This document shows positions 27,075 through 35,131 of a DNA stretch of 64,000 nt, piece by piece. The notes beneath the pieces are model-generated. The model was not told the origin of the DNA, ran no database searches, and saw only the letters and a list, made by a program, of their open reading frames with translations. Location of the stretch: the NCBI RefSeq assembly GCF_012641475.1, contig NZ_JABAIL010000002.1, positions 124,001 through 188,000 of the forward strand, read 5' to 3'. The stretch is from Flammeovirga agarivorans (GTDB lineage Bacteria > Bacteroidota > Bacteroidia > Cytophagales > Flammeovirgaceae). The position numbers and the translations under genes are program-made. Position 1 is the first letter of the stretch. Every line of letters starts with the position of its first letter.

Positions 27075-27704
27075 ATGATCACAGGTAGCGAATTAATCAC
27101 TTTAGTACGTGATGTTGACCTTTATAATGCAATGACTGCATTGAAGAAAGACTTCTTAAAAGTTGATCCCGCTTTTATGGATTTAAGTGATGACGATTTT
27201 ATTTCAATCACTTTAATTTCTCCTTCAATTGGTATTGCTCTTGCAAATGGTAGCGTAAGCCACTACGAAGAGATTACATTAAGAAGAAAAGCAAGAAAAC
27301 TATCAAGAAGAAGTTTCTTCCAAAAAAATGATCCTCTTGCTCCTGCATTAAGATATTTAGCCTACAATTTTTCAGAGTGGGAAAATCGTTTTTATGAGTT
27401 AATCAAAATTACGATGCACTCTTCTCTTAAAGCCAACAATGTAGTACTTGATACACTAAAGAACCCTCAGGCTTTAACAGGTGATTTAAAAAGAGATATC
27501 CTAAACGCTCCGTTCATTTTTGTAAAATTCCTTTCTTTCTTATTTATGGAAGAAGACGATGATTTGTTAAATGAAAGAGCTATCACTGAAGTAGAACTTG
27601 CTAAGATTAGACAAATTGGTGTTGAATTAGAAATCGACAATGTGCCAATTTTCCAGGAGTTCTGCGATTCATTTGTCATCAGATCTGGTGATGTAGTTGA
27701 ATAA
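27075..27704 (+). CDS. Protein of unknown function downstream of mlaD (209 aa)
   Basis: The family is not recognised. The protein looks soluble and helical, without signal peptide or membrane anchor. It has a basic middle segment (EEITLRRKARKLSRRSFFQKNDPL) and acidic ends (FMEEDDDLLNERA). It begins 19 bp after the MlaD/MCE stop codon and ends at a strong terminator, so it is the last gene of an mlaD operon. The composition, codon use and operon setting support a real gene, possibly an accessory of lipid transport; that role is only inferred. Confidence 0.75.
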   Translation: MITGSELITLVRDVDLYNAMTALKKDFLKVDPAFMDLSDDDFISITLISPSIGIALANGSVSHYEEITLRRKARKLSRRSFFQKNDPLAPALRYLAYNFSEWENRFYELIKITMHSSLKANNVVLDTLKNPQALTGDLKRDILNAPFIFVKFLSFLFMEEDDDLLNERAITEVELAKIRQIGVELEIDNVPIFQEFCDSFVIRSGDVVE

Positions 27705-27729
27705 GATTACAAGAATTAAGAATATTTTT

Positions 27730-27760
27730 AAAAGCGAGTAAATAACAATTACTCGCTTTT
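27730..27760 (+). terminator. Terminator after the mlaD unit
   Basis: Perfect 12-bp arms aaaagcgagtaa (27730-27741) and ttactcgctttt (27749-27760) with a 7-base loop, T-rich afterwards. It lies directly in front of the Fur-type gene. Confidence 0.88.
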
Positions 27761-27762
27761 TG

Positions 27763-27770
27763 TATTTTTG
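27763..27770 (+). promoter_or_regulatory. TAnnTTTG promoter -7 element (Fur-type gene)
   Basis: tatttttg fits the Bacteroidota housekeeping -7 element. A good -33 TTG at 19-21 bp upstream is missing. It ends 4 bp before the ATG at 27775, which would make the transcript nearly leaderless. Confidence 0.3.
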
Positions 27771-27774
27771 CATT

Positions 27775-28197
27775 ATGAGCACAAACGAAATCAATATTTT
27801 AAACGGTGCAGACTTAAGAAGGACTGCCAGTAGAATTAGTATTCTAAAAATATTTATGGATACCAATGTAGCTTTGAGTGAAAATATTCTCGAAGAACGC
27901 TTGGCTGGTATTTGTGACCGTGCAACAATTTATAGAACTCTCAAAACCTTTATTGACAAAGGGATTTTACACCGTGTAATTGATGAAAATAGCGTTGTGA
28001 AATTTGCTATGTGTAACGCTGAACACTGTTCAGGACATGAACACAGTCATGAACATGTTCATTTCAAATGTCAGAAATGTGGTGATACAGAATGTATGGA
28101 TGATTTACCGATTCAATCTGTTCAATTACCCGATGGCTATACTGCTTCTGAAACAAATTTCCTCATTTTAGGTGTGTGTAAAAATTGCAATGCTTAA
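27775..28197 (+). CDS. Fur-family transcriptional regulator
   Basis: The start at 27775 (ATG) is chosen over a TTG at 27760 that lies inside the preceding terminator stem. The 140-residue protein has a winged-helix DNA-binding half (about residues 10-75, including ERLAGICDRATIYRTLKTF) and a dimer/metal half. That half has a His-rich loop (GHEHSHEHVHF) and two zinc-type Cys pairs (CQKCGDTEC and CKNC). Fur-family members sense iron, zinc, manganese or peroxide; the Cys pairs fit a structural zinc site, and the His-rich loop fits a Zur- or PerR-like sensor, but the metal cannot be fixed from sequence. Confidence 0.85.
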   Translation: MSTNEINILNGADLRRTASRISILKIFMDTNVALSENILEERLAGICDRATIYRTLKTFIDKGILHRVIDENSVVKFAMCNAEHCSGHEHSHEHVHFKCQKCGDTECMDDLPIQSVQLPDGYTASETNFLILGVCKNCNA

Positions 28198-28265
28198 TTT
28201 TTTTTGAAAAGCATGCAACCTTCTACTATGAATTATGTCTTTAAAGTGAATCAATCGTCAGAACA

Positions 28266-28790
28266 ATGACCGCTACGCTAGAAAGATGTAAACAAGGCGA
28301 TAGACAAGCACAGTTTGAAATATATCAACAATACTCTAAAGCAATGTTCAATGTTGCAGTGAGAATTGTAAACAGCTTAGAAGAAGCTGAAGATATATTG
28401 CAAGAAGCTTTTCTAAATGCCTTTCGAAATATTGAAAAATTTAATGGATCCTCCACTTTTGGAGCTTGGCTAAAAAGAATTGTCGTTAATCACTCAATCA
28501 ACCACTTAAAAAAGAGACGTCTTGATTTTGTGGATACAGAGTCTCACCCAATTGACCAAGTAAAAGACGAGTCTCCTGTTGATAATGAGTTAATCTACAA
28601 TATTGACAAGATTCGCGAGGCAATCCAATTACTCCCGAATGGCTACCGTACTATATTTTCCTTGTATCTATTGGAAGGTTATGATCATAATGAAATCTCA
28701 GAAATTCTAGATATCAGTGTGTCTGCCTCAAAATCACAATACAGTAGAGCAAAGAAAAAGCTAAAAGACATCCTAAGTGCTTCACTTTAA
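28266..28790 (+). CDS. ECF sigma factor (sigma-70 family)
   Basis: The 174-residue sigma factor has region 2 (ANSLEEAEDILQEAFLNAFRN-like, actual segment VNSLEEAEDILQEAFLNAF) and region 4 with helix-turn-helix (GYDHNEISEILDISVSASKSQ). It directs RNA polymerase to stress or envelope promoters. The anti-sigma-like gene begins 11 bp after its stop and a DUF4097 protein follows, a layout frequent in Bacteroidota. The length is typical for ECF proteins. The target promoter is unknown. Confidence 0.93.
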   Translation: MTATLERCKQGDRQAQFEIYQQYSKAMFNVAVRIVNSLEEAEDILQEAFLNAFRNIEKFNGSSTFGAWLKRIVVNHSINHLKKRRLDFVDTESHPIDQVKDESPVDNELIYNIDKIREAIQLLPNGYRTIFSLYLLEGYDHNEISEILDISVSASKSQYSRAKKKLKDILSASL

Positions 28791-28801
28791 AACTTTGACT
28801 T

Positions 28802-29578
28802 ATGGATAAATTAGAAAGATATATCATAGAAAATAAATCCTCATTAGACATTTTATCTCCTTCAGATAAATGTAATGAAAGGTTTAGATCTTTACTCAAT
28901 GATCAATTTGAAGGTGATATTATTGTAAATAAGTCATCATTAGATCATCATTCTCCCTCAAGTGATGTGTGGGATAGAATCGAAAAAGAATTAAGTGATC
29001 AAGAGTTATCACTAGAGAATATAAAAGGAAATACAGAATTTGATAAATATACTCCGTCAAACAATTTATGGGATAAAATATCAAATGATCTAGATAAAGA
29101 CACTCAGAAAGAAGAAAATAATACATCTTCAGCAAAAGAGGTAAAGTTCAAAATCAATTATCAGTGGATTACTTCATTGGCTGCAGCAATTATCATTGGT
29201 GTAGGAATTGGTTGGTTTGGTAAGTTTCAAACTGGCTCTGAAAATGTAGTAAAAGCTTCGAAAGCTGACAAAGAGTGGAATACTGCAGAAGGGTACTACA
29301 TGAATGTAATACAAACAAAACAACTGCAGATCAAACAGTTAAATTTTGAAGACATTAAACTTCTAAATGATTTCAATAATCAGTTAAAAGGATTACAACG
29401 CAATTACAAAGGGTTGAAAAAAGAGCTCGATTCATCTCAACAACCCGAACTCATCAGAAAGCAAATGGTCATTGTTCTTGAGTTACAGATTGAATTGCTG
29501 AATAAACAAATGGAGATCATTATTGATCACAATAAGAAAGAAGAAAATCATGAAGACGTTAAGAAATATAATATTTAA
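28802..29578 (+). CDS. Anti-sigma-factor-like membrane protein with triplicated N-terminal motif
   Basis: The 258-residue protein follows the ECF sigma gene by 11 bp. Its N-terminus has three copies of a D-x-x-x-P-S-x-x-x-W/R-x-x-I/F-x-x-x-L motif, at about residues 16-32, 48-64 and 81-97 (for example DHHSPSSDVWDRIEKEL and DKYTPSNNLWDKISNDL). Bacteroidota anti-sigma proteins usually have one such element at the start. A single membrane helix lies near residues 122-142 (WITSLAAAIIIGVGIGWFG), followed by a periplasmic helical, Gln/Lys-rich domain. It should hold the sigma factor at the membrane. Binding is inferred from operon position and motif. Confidence 0.78.
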   Translation: MDKLERYIIENKSSLDILSPSDKCNERFRSLLNDQFEGDIIVNKSSLDHHSPSSDVWDRIEKELSDQELSLENIKGNTEFDKYTPSNNLWDKISNDLDKDTQKEENNTSSAKEVKFKINYQWITSLAAAIIIGVGIGWFGKFQTGSENVVKASKADKEWNTAEGYYMNVIQTKQLQIKQLNFEDIKLLNDFNNQLKGLQRNYKGLKKELDSSQQPELIRKQMVIVLELQIELLNKQMEIIIDHNKKEENHEDVKKYNI

Positions 29579-30560
29579 TCTGATCTTTTTAATGGTGGTG
29601 CATCAGGTCGCTGGTGCTCAACACCCTAATTTAGTATCAAAAACATTCGAAAGAAGTTATAGCAACGTTAATAGTAATACATTATTAGAAATTAGCAATG
29701 CTTTCGGAAATGTAGTCATTGAAACTAGAGATGGTATTTCCCAAGTGGATGTAAAAGTTACCATGGAGGCATGGAATACATCTGCAAATAAGGCACAATC
29801 CACATTAGAGTCTATCAGTATTGAAGACAACTCTTCAGATGGACATATTAACTTAAGTACAATTACACCTTCTTCTAGTAATAACAACAGTAAGAAAGGA
29901 TTTAAGATTACTTATAATGTTGTGGCTCCTTCAGACATTAGAACTGAATTATACAATAAGTACGGCGGAATTATCACAGATGATTTAAAAGGAGATTCGC
30001 ATCTAAAGGTGGCCTATGGAAATCTGACAGCAAAAGATTTAAGTAGTCAGAATAATCACATTGAAATCTCTTACGGAAGTGGTGAAATCGATTTTATTGA
30101 GAAAGGTTCAATCAGAACTCGTTATTTAGGAAGTTTACAAATTGGACAAGCGAACGATGTTGAAATCGATGATAAGTATGGTAATATCCAAATTGGAACT
30201 GCAGGTACTATCGTAGGCGAATCTGATTACTCTACCCTATCTATTGGGCAGCTAAAAGATGCCTTATCTTATGATATAGATTATGGTACTCTAAAAGTAG
30301 AAGGTGTTACAAAGGAATTTACTGACATTAGCGCTTCTTCATCTTATGGATCAATAAAAATCGCCTTCGAAGATGATGCTCCTTTTAATTTTGATGCCAA
30401 TACAAGATACGGAAGCTTTAAGTCTAATATAGATGGACTCACCATCACAACTCAGATCGAAAAAAATACTTCATCGGAGTTTTCTGGTTATCATTTGAAG
30501 AAAAATACGGGTAAAAACGTAAGTGTAAAGTCCTCGTATGGAAGCATTAAATTCAACTAA
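29550..30560 (+). CDS. Secreted DUF4097-type beta-helix protein
   Basis: Start at 29550 (ATG) is chosen over 29523 because it opens a signal peptide (MKTLRNIIFNLIFLMVVHQVAGAQ). It overlaps the end of the anti-sigma gene by 29 bp, so translation is linked. The 336-residue protein is rich in short repeats of the type YG-x-I/L-x-I (KYGGIITDD, AYGNLTAKD, SYGSGEIDF, KYGNIQIG, DYGTLKVE, SYGSIKIA, RYGSFKSN, SYGSIKFN), suggesting a parallel beta-helix. This is the third gene of an ECF sigma/anti-sigma/DUF4097 operon; such DUF4097 proteins are surface or periplasmic and their function is not established. Confidence 0.8.
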   Translation: MKTLRNIIFNLIFLMVVHQVAGAQHPNLVSKTFERSYSNVNSNTLLEISNAFGNVVIETRDGISQVDVKVTMEAWNTSANKAQSTLESISIEDNSSDGHINLSTITPSSSNNNSKKGFKITYNVVAPSDIRTELYNKYGGIITDDLKGDSHLKVAYGNLTAKDLSSQNNHIEISYGSGEIDFIEKGSIRTRYLGSLQIGQANDVEIDDKYGNIQIGTAGTIVGESDYSTLSIGQLKDALSYDIDYGTLKVEGVTKEFTDISASSSYGSIKIAFEDDAPFNFDANTRYGSFKSNIDGLTITTQIEKNTSSEFSGYHLKKNTGKNVSVKSSYGSIKFN

Positions 30561-30588
30561 CTTGAATTAGTTCAAAAAAAAATCAATC

Positions 30589-30625
30589 AAAGACCTCCTT
30601 TTCTAAAAAATGGGGGTCTTTCTTA
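30589..30625 (+). terminator. Terminator of the ECF sigma operon
   Basis: Ten-base arms aaagacctcc (30589-30598) and gggggtcttt (30612-30621), one G-T wobble and a 13-base loop, followed by cttatt. Confidence 0.75.
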
Positions 30626-30647
30626 TTAGAGCGTATTTTTATCCTAT

Positions 30648-30655
30648 TATATTTG
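30648..30655 (+). promoter_or_regulatory. TAnnTTTG promoter -7 element upstream of bamD
   Basis: tatatttg is an exact TAnnTTTG match, 140 bp before the bamD start. No clear TTG -33 element at 19-21 bp; a TTA is at about 30626. It would give a leader of about 130 nt. Confidence 0.3.
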
Positions 30656-30795
30656 TGAGAATTTTATTGACGAAGCAAAAAATGAGGAATCTCCGCTAAA
30701 TTTAAATTGCTTACTGTTAGATTATTATCAACTTTTAACAGTAATCAATCATAAAACTTTTTTTTATCCGGTTCCTCAAATCTAGATTTGCAGTT

Positions 30796-31797
30796 ATGTT
30801 GAGTAAGAGAATTATATTTATTTGTGCAATTTTAGGCACTTTCTCCTTTTCTTGTAGTAAGTTTTCTAGAATATCTAAGAGCCGTGACATCAATGAGAAA
30901 TATGATGCCGCTCTTAATTATTACGATAATAAAGACTATTACAAAGCTTCAGTTCTTTTCGAAGACATTATGGGAGCATTTGTAGGTGCAGCTGAATACG
31001 AAAAAATTCAGTTCTATTATGCCTACAGTCAATTTGAACAAAAGCAATACCTTATTGCTTCACACCATTTCAAAAGTTTCTTTGAAACATATAACCGTTC
31101 ACCTTTTGCCGAAGAAGCATTATTTATGAACGGATATTCTTTATATAAAGATACTCCTGATTACAATCTTGACCAGTCTGGTACTGACAAAGCGATTGAA
31201 GAACTTCAAAACTTCATCAACAGATACCCTACTAGTCAATATGCTCAACAATGTGATGATTTAATTAATGAGTTACGAGCAAGATTAGAACTTAAAGCGT
31301 TCGAAATCTCAAAACAGTATTCTCATTTAAGATATTACAAAGCTGCAGCAATTGCTTATGAAAACTTCATGAAGGATTATCCTGATTCAGATTTCAAACC
31401 TGAAGCCATGTATAAAAAAATGGAGGCAGAGTACGAGTTAGGTAAGATGTCGATTTTTAATAAGCAACAAGAACGCTATGAAGCATCGCTTGAAACTTAT
31501 AAAAAGTTTGGAGAAAGATATTCAGAATCCAGTGCCTACACTGATGCAACTAAACTAAAGAGCAGTGTAGATAAGGATCTAAAGAAGCACATGCAGAAGA
31601 AAGCATCTTGGGAAAAAGAAAGAGCTAAGATTGAAGCTGAAGCTGCTGCTGGTAAGATCACTAAGGAACAAGCTGAAAAAGAAATTGAACAAGGACCTAA
31701 GGCGACTCGTAAAGAGCGTAGAAAACGTTCTAAAAACCTAGAACAGATTCAGGAATCTGAAAGGGAAGATGAAGAACCAGAAACCTTGAAAGAATAA
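30796..31797 (+). CDS. bamD: Outer-membrane assembly lipoprotein BamD
   Basis: The 333-residue lipoprotein has a lipobox in GTFSFSCSKF (Cys about residue 20) and tandem TPR-like repeats (for example YYDNKDYYKASVLFEDIM, EQKQYLIASHHFKSFFETY, AIEELQNFINRYPTSQYA, YYKAAAIAYENFMKDYPDSD). These match BamD/ComL, which with BamA folds beta-barrel proteins into the outer membrane. The C-terminal 60 residues are charged, rich in Lys and Glu, and longer than in E. coli BamD (245 residues); such tails are found in Bacteroidota. It stands alone, with a strong terminator after it. Confidence rests on repeat pattern and lipobox. Confidence 0.85.
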   Translation: MLSKRIIFICAILGTFSFSCSKFSRISKSRDINEKYDAALNYYDNKDYYKASVLFEDIMGAFVGAAEYEKIQFYYAYSQFEQKQYLIASHHFKSFFETYNRSPFAEEALFMNGYSLYKDTPDYNLDQSGTDKAIEELQNFINRYPTSQYAQQCDDLINELRARLELKAFEISKQYSHLRYYKAAAIAYENFMKDYPDSDFKPEAMYKKMEAEYELGKMSIFNKQQERYEASLETYKKFGERYSESSAYTDATKLKSSVDKDLKKHMQKKASWEKERAKIEAEAAAGKITKEQAEKEIEQGPKATRKERRKRSKNLEQIQESEREDEEPETLKE

Positions 31798-31810
31798 AAT
31801 TTCACTCTTG

Positions 31811-31848
31811 AAAGACCGATTATATTTAGATAATCGGTCTTTTTTTTG
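31811..31848 (+). terminator. Terminator of bamD
   Basis: Perfect 13-bp arms aaagaccgattat (31811-31823) and ataatcggtcttt (31830-31842), 6-base loop, then a T-run. Confidence 0.93.
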
Positions 31849-31915
31849 TTTTTTTATTTGAATGACTCATATTTATTGTTCGAGCATTATTTTTTTGAAT
31901 ATTTTTTAGACAGAC

Positions 31916-34213
31916 ATGCTTTTTAAATATATTAAACGACAACTGATCAGCTTAACAGCCATTTCCTTAGCATTCTCATGTACAATGCCAATGAGTGGTT
32001 CACAAAAAATAGAAAAAGAAGAAACTCTATTATCAATCGATAATGAGCCTATTTCGAAAGAAAACTTCGTTTATTTATATGAGAAAAACTACAATAATGA
32101 TAGTGCTTTTTATCAAAAAGAAAATGTAGACGAGTATCTTGATCTGTTTATCAATTTCAAATTAAAAGTTGCTGAAGCACATGCTTTAGGCTATGATTCT
32201 CTAAAGGCCTTCCAAAACGAATACAATATGTATATGACACAATTGGAAGAACCTTACCTTACTGAATCTGTATTTAATGATAGCCTTGTAAAACAGGCTT
32301 ATGAACGTCAAAAAGAAGAAGTAAGTGCAGCACATATTTTAATCAAAGTCAAAGATAATGCTACTCCTGAAGATACTTTAAAAGCTTACAATAGAACATT
32401 AGAACTTCTTGAGAAAGTTAATCAGGGTGAAGACTTTGGAAAGTTAGCTTTTCAATATTCGGAAGACCCTTCTGCAAAACAAAACAAAGGAGATTTAGGT
32501 TTTTTCACTTCTCTACAAATGGTTTATCCTTTTGAGGAAGCTGCATTTACAACTACTCCAGGAGATATTGCAGGTCCAATTCGCACTCGTTTTGGTTACC
32601 ACTTATTGTTGGTTAAAGAAAAAAGACCTCGTTTCGGTACTTTACAAGTGCAACATATTATGATCAAAAGTTCATCTAGAGAACCGAAACAGCAACAAGA
32701 AGAAAGTAAATTAAAAGCTAAGGCCATTTATGATAGCTTACAAAATGGTGGAGATTGGGATATTTTATGTCTCAATTTTTCTGACGATAAAAGATCATCT
32801 AATAACAAAGGTATTTTACCACCGGTTAGTGAAGTTCGCTTCCCCCCTTCATTCATGAAAGGTGTAAATGAGTTAGACAAAATTGGAGATATCTCTGCAC
32901 CTGTTCAAACAGATTTTGGTTGGCATATTATTAGGCTATATAAAAAAGAGCCTGTTTTACCATATGAACAAATGTATCCGAGTTTAGTTCGTAAAGTGAA
33001 AAAAGACAGCAGATCATCAACAAGTAGAGCGCAGTTTATCAATAAACTAAAAACGGATAATTCTTTTATTGAGAATGATGAAAATAAAGAACATGCTTTT
33101 TCTCTAATAGACACCACTTTATTAGAAGGTAAATGGACAATTCCAACGGAGCTTTCTACAAAAGATCAAAAGAAAGTATTATTCACTCTGACCTCAAAAA
33201 AGGTCATTGCCAATGATTTCTACAACTACATCATTGATAATCAAAAGAAGACAAAAAACGACAGTCTTCTTGAAGTTACCAACAACTATTATGAGAAGTT
33301 TGTTGATGAAACATTAATCGCTACCGAAAAAGAATTGCTTCCTTCAAAATATCCTGAATACAAGCATTTAGCTAAAGAATATGAAGATGGTTTGTTACTA
33401 TTCAGAGTAATGGAAGACTGTGTATGGAATAAGGCTTCAACTGATAAAGAAGGATTAAAAGCATACTTTAATAATAACATTAATAAGTACCAGTGGGAAG
33501 ATCGAGTTTCGATGAGTGTTTATAATACTGGCAGCAAAGAACTTCAAGATGAAACTCTATTTATGCTAGATTCTGGTCGTTATATGGTTTACCCTACTGA
33601 GATTCAATCTTTATATTTCAAAGACGGCAGTTCATATCTATACAAAAGCACACTAAAAGATTTACAGACAATAAGTGATGCCTTAGTCAGTGACAATAAC
33701 CTTATTGCTTCTATTGAGATACAAATGCCTCCAAAAAGTGGCACTAAGTTAAGAAACAATAGAAAAGAAAAGATGACAAAGAATCTGTTAGATTCTAAAG
33801 TAGACCCGAGTCAATTTAACATCAAGTTTACAGAAGGAAAGAAACAACATGTAAAAGTTTCCTTCTACTCTAAAGACTTGTCAAATTATGTTCACACCAA
33901 GAATCAGCTAAGTAATTTATCTGTCAATTTCGAAGAAGGTGTATATACTAAAGCAACACTTCCTTTTGCCAATCATATTCAGATGAAAGAAGGTAGATAT
34001 ATTTTCGAGGATCAAGAAAGATATATCATTTGTATCGTAAATGAATTCCTACCAAAAGGTCCTAAGTTATTTGAAGAGGCTAAAGGTAGTGTCATTGCCG
34101 ATTATCAAGAACATTTGGAAAAAACTTGGTTAGAGTCTTTACATCAAAAACATCAGGTTTCTGTAGATAGTACAATCCTTCAATCGCTGTACAGAAGTCA
34201 AGAAAGTTTATAA
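31916..34213 (+). CDS. Periplasmic peptidyl-prolyl isomerase lipoprotein with two PpiC domains
   Basis: The 765-residue protein has a lipobox in ISLAFSCTMP, a SurA-like N-terminal helical region (about residues 40-130), and two parvulin/PpiC domains. The first covers about 137-240 (VSAAHILIKVKD to FGYHLLLVKEK) and the second about 245-345 (VQHIMIKSSSR to FGWHIIRLYKK). A long C-terminal region (about 350-765) has no recognised domain and may hold a second chaperone-like module. Such proteins help outer-membrane proteins fold; following bamD, the role fits. Length exceeds E. coli SurA (428) because of the C-terminal extension. Confidence 0.85.
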   Translation: MLFKYIKRQLISLTAISLAFSCTMPMSGSQKIEKEETLLSIDNEPISKENFVYLYEKNYNNDSAFYQKENVDEYLDLFINFKLKVAEAHALGYDSLKAFQNEYNMYMTQLEEPYLTESVFNDSLVKQAYERQKEEVSAAHILIKVKDNATPEDTLKAYNRTLELLEKVNQGEDFGKLAFQYSEDPSAKQNKGDLGFFTSLQMVYPFEEAAFTTTPGDIAGPIRTRFGYHLLLVKEKRPRFGTLQVQHIMIKSSSREPKQQQEESKLKAKAIYDSLQNGGDWDILCLNFSDDKRSSNNKGILPPVSEVRFPPSFMKGVNELDKIGDISAPVQTDFGWHIIRLYKKEPVLPYEQMYPSLVRKVKKDSRSSTSRAQFINKLKTDNSFIENDENKEHAFSLIDTTLLEGKWTIPTELSTKDQKKVLFTLTSKKVIANDFYNYIIDNQKKTKNDSLLEVTNNYYEKFVDETLIATEKELLPSKYPEYKHLAKEYEDGLLLFRVMEDCVWNKASTDKEGLKAYFNNNINKYQWEDRVSMSVYNTGSKELQDETLFMLDSGRYMVYPTEIQSLYFKDGSSYLYKSTLKDLQTISDALVSDNNLIASIEIQMPPKSGTKLRNNRKEKMTKNLLDSKVDPSQFNIKFTEGKKQHVKVSFYSKDLSNYVHTKNQLSNLSVNFEEGVYTKATLPFANHIQMKEGRYIFEDQERYIICIVNEFLPKGPKLFEEAKGSVIADYQEHLEKTWLESLHQKHQVSVDSTILQSLYRSQESL

Positions 34214-34363
34214 TTTCAAAACATTTAATAAGATAGATTAATTAATTGTAAACTCATTGCAAGTATATCATTACAGATACTAATATTTCTTTGAAGAGTA
34301 ATATCATATCTATAAATTGGTGTAAATTGTAATCATAAATATTTCAATTAAGTTAACAGCAAA

Positions 34364-35053
34364 ATGGCTACAGAAGCAGATCGTAAAATTCTCGTAGTAG
34401 ACGACGAGCCAGATATTGTAGAGATCCTTAGTTATAACCTCCAAAAAGAAGGCTATAATGTAAAAACAGCAAATGATGGAAAACAGGCAGTAGATATTGC
34501 TAAAGATTTCCATCCAGAATTAATTATTCTGGACATTATGATGCCTGTTATGGATGGTGTAGAAGCTTGTCGCCAGATAAAAGAAAATCCTGAGCTTTCT
34601 GAAGCACATATTATTTTCCTAACAGCAAGAGCTGAAGAATACTCAGAAGTTGCTGCTTTTGATGTAGGTGCAGACGATTATATCGTTAAGCCTGTTAAGC
34701 CAAGAGCATTAATGAAGCGTATTGGTTCTATCTTTAAACGTAAGAGCAAATCATCATCTACCAAAAAAGATATTATCAATATTGGTAAATTTTCAATTGA
34801 TAAATCAAGCTATACACTATATGTGGATGGAGAAGCGAAGACACTTCCGAAGAAAGAGTTTGAACTTCTTTATTTCCTAGCAGAAAGTCCAAATAAAGTT
34901 TTCAATAGAGATGATCTGTTGAGAAATATTTGGGGTGCTGATGTTTATGTCTTAGCCAGAACAGTTGATGTACATATCCGAAGAGTAAGAGAAAAAATCG
35001 GTGATGGCTATATCAAAACTGTAAAAGGTGTAGGATATAAATTTGAAGCTTAA
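34364..35053 (+). CDS. OmpR/PhoB-family response regulator
   Basis: The 229-residue protein has a receiver domain with acidic pocket D13-D14, phospho-acceptor D57 (LIILDIMMPVMDG), the switch Thr in IIFLTARAEE and Lys in YIVKPVKPR. A winged-helix output domain follows (about residues 130-229; segment ARTVDVHIRRVREKIGDGYIKTVKGVGYKF). It probably pairs with the histidine kinase 78 bp downstream. It resembles PhoB-type regulators, but the controlled genes are unknown; no phosphate genes are nearby. Confidence 0.94.
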   Translation: MATEADRKILVVDDEPDIVEILSYNLQKEGYNVKTANDGKQAVDIAKDFHPELIILDIMMPVMDGVEACRQIKENPELSEAHIIFLTARAEEYSEVAAFDVGADDYIVKPVKPRALMKRIGSIFKRKSKSSSTKKDIINIGKFSIDKSSYTLYVDGEAKTLPKKEFELLYFLAESPNKVFNRDDLLRNIWGADVYVLARTVDVHIRRVREKIGDGYIKTVKGVGYKFEA

Positions 35054-35131
35054 TTAGCTTTTGACGATATTTACGAACCTCATTTCCATAATGGTTAATG
35101 AGGTTTTTCTTTCTAACAACATTTTATACAT

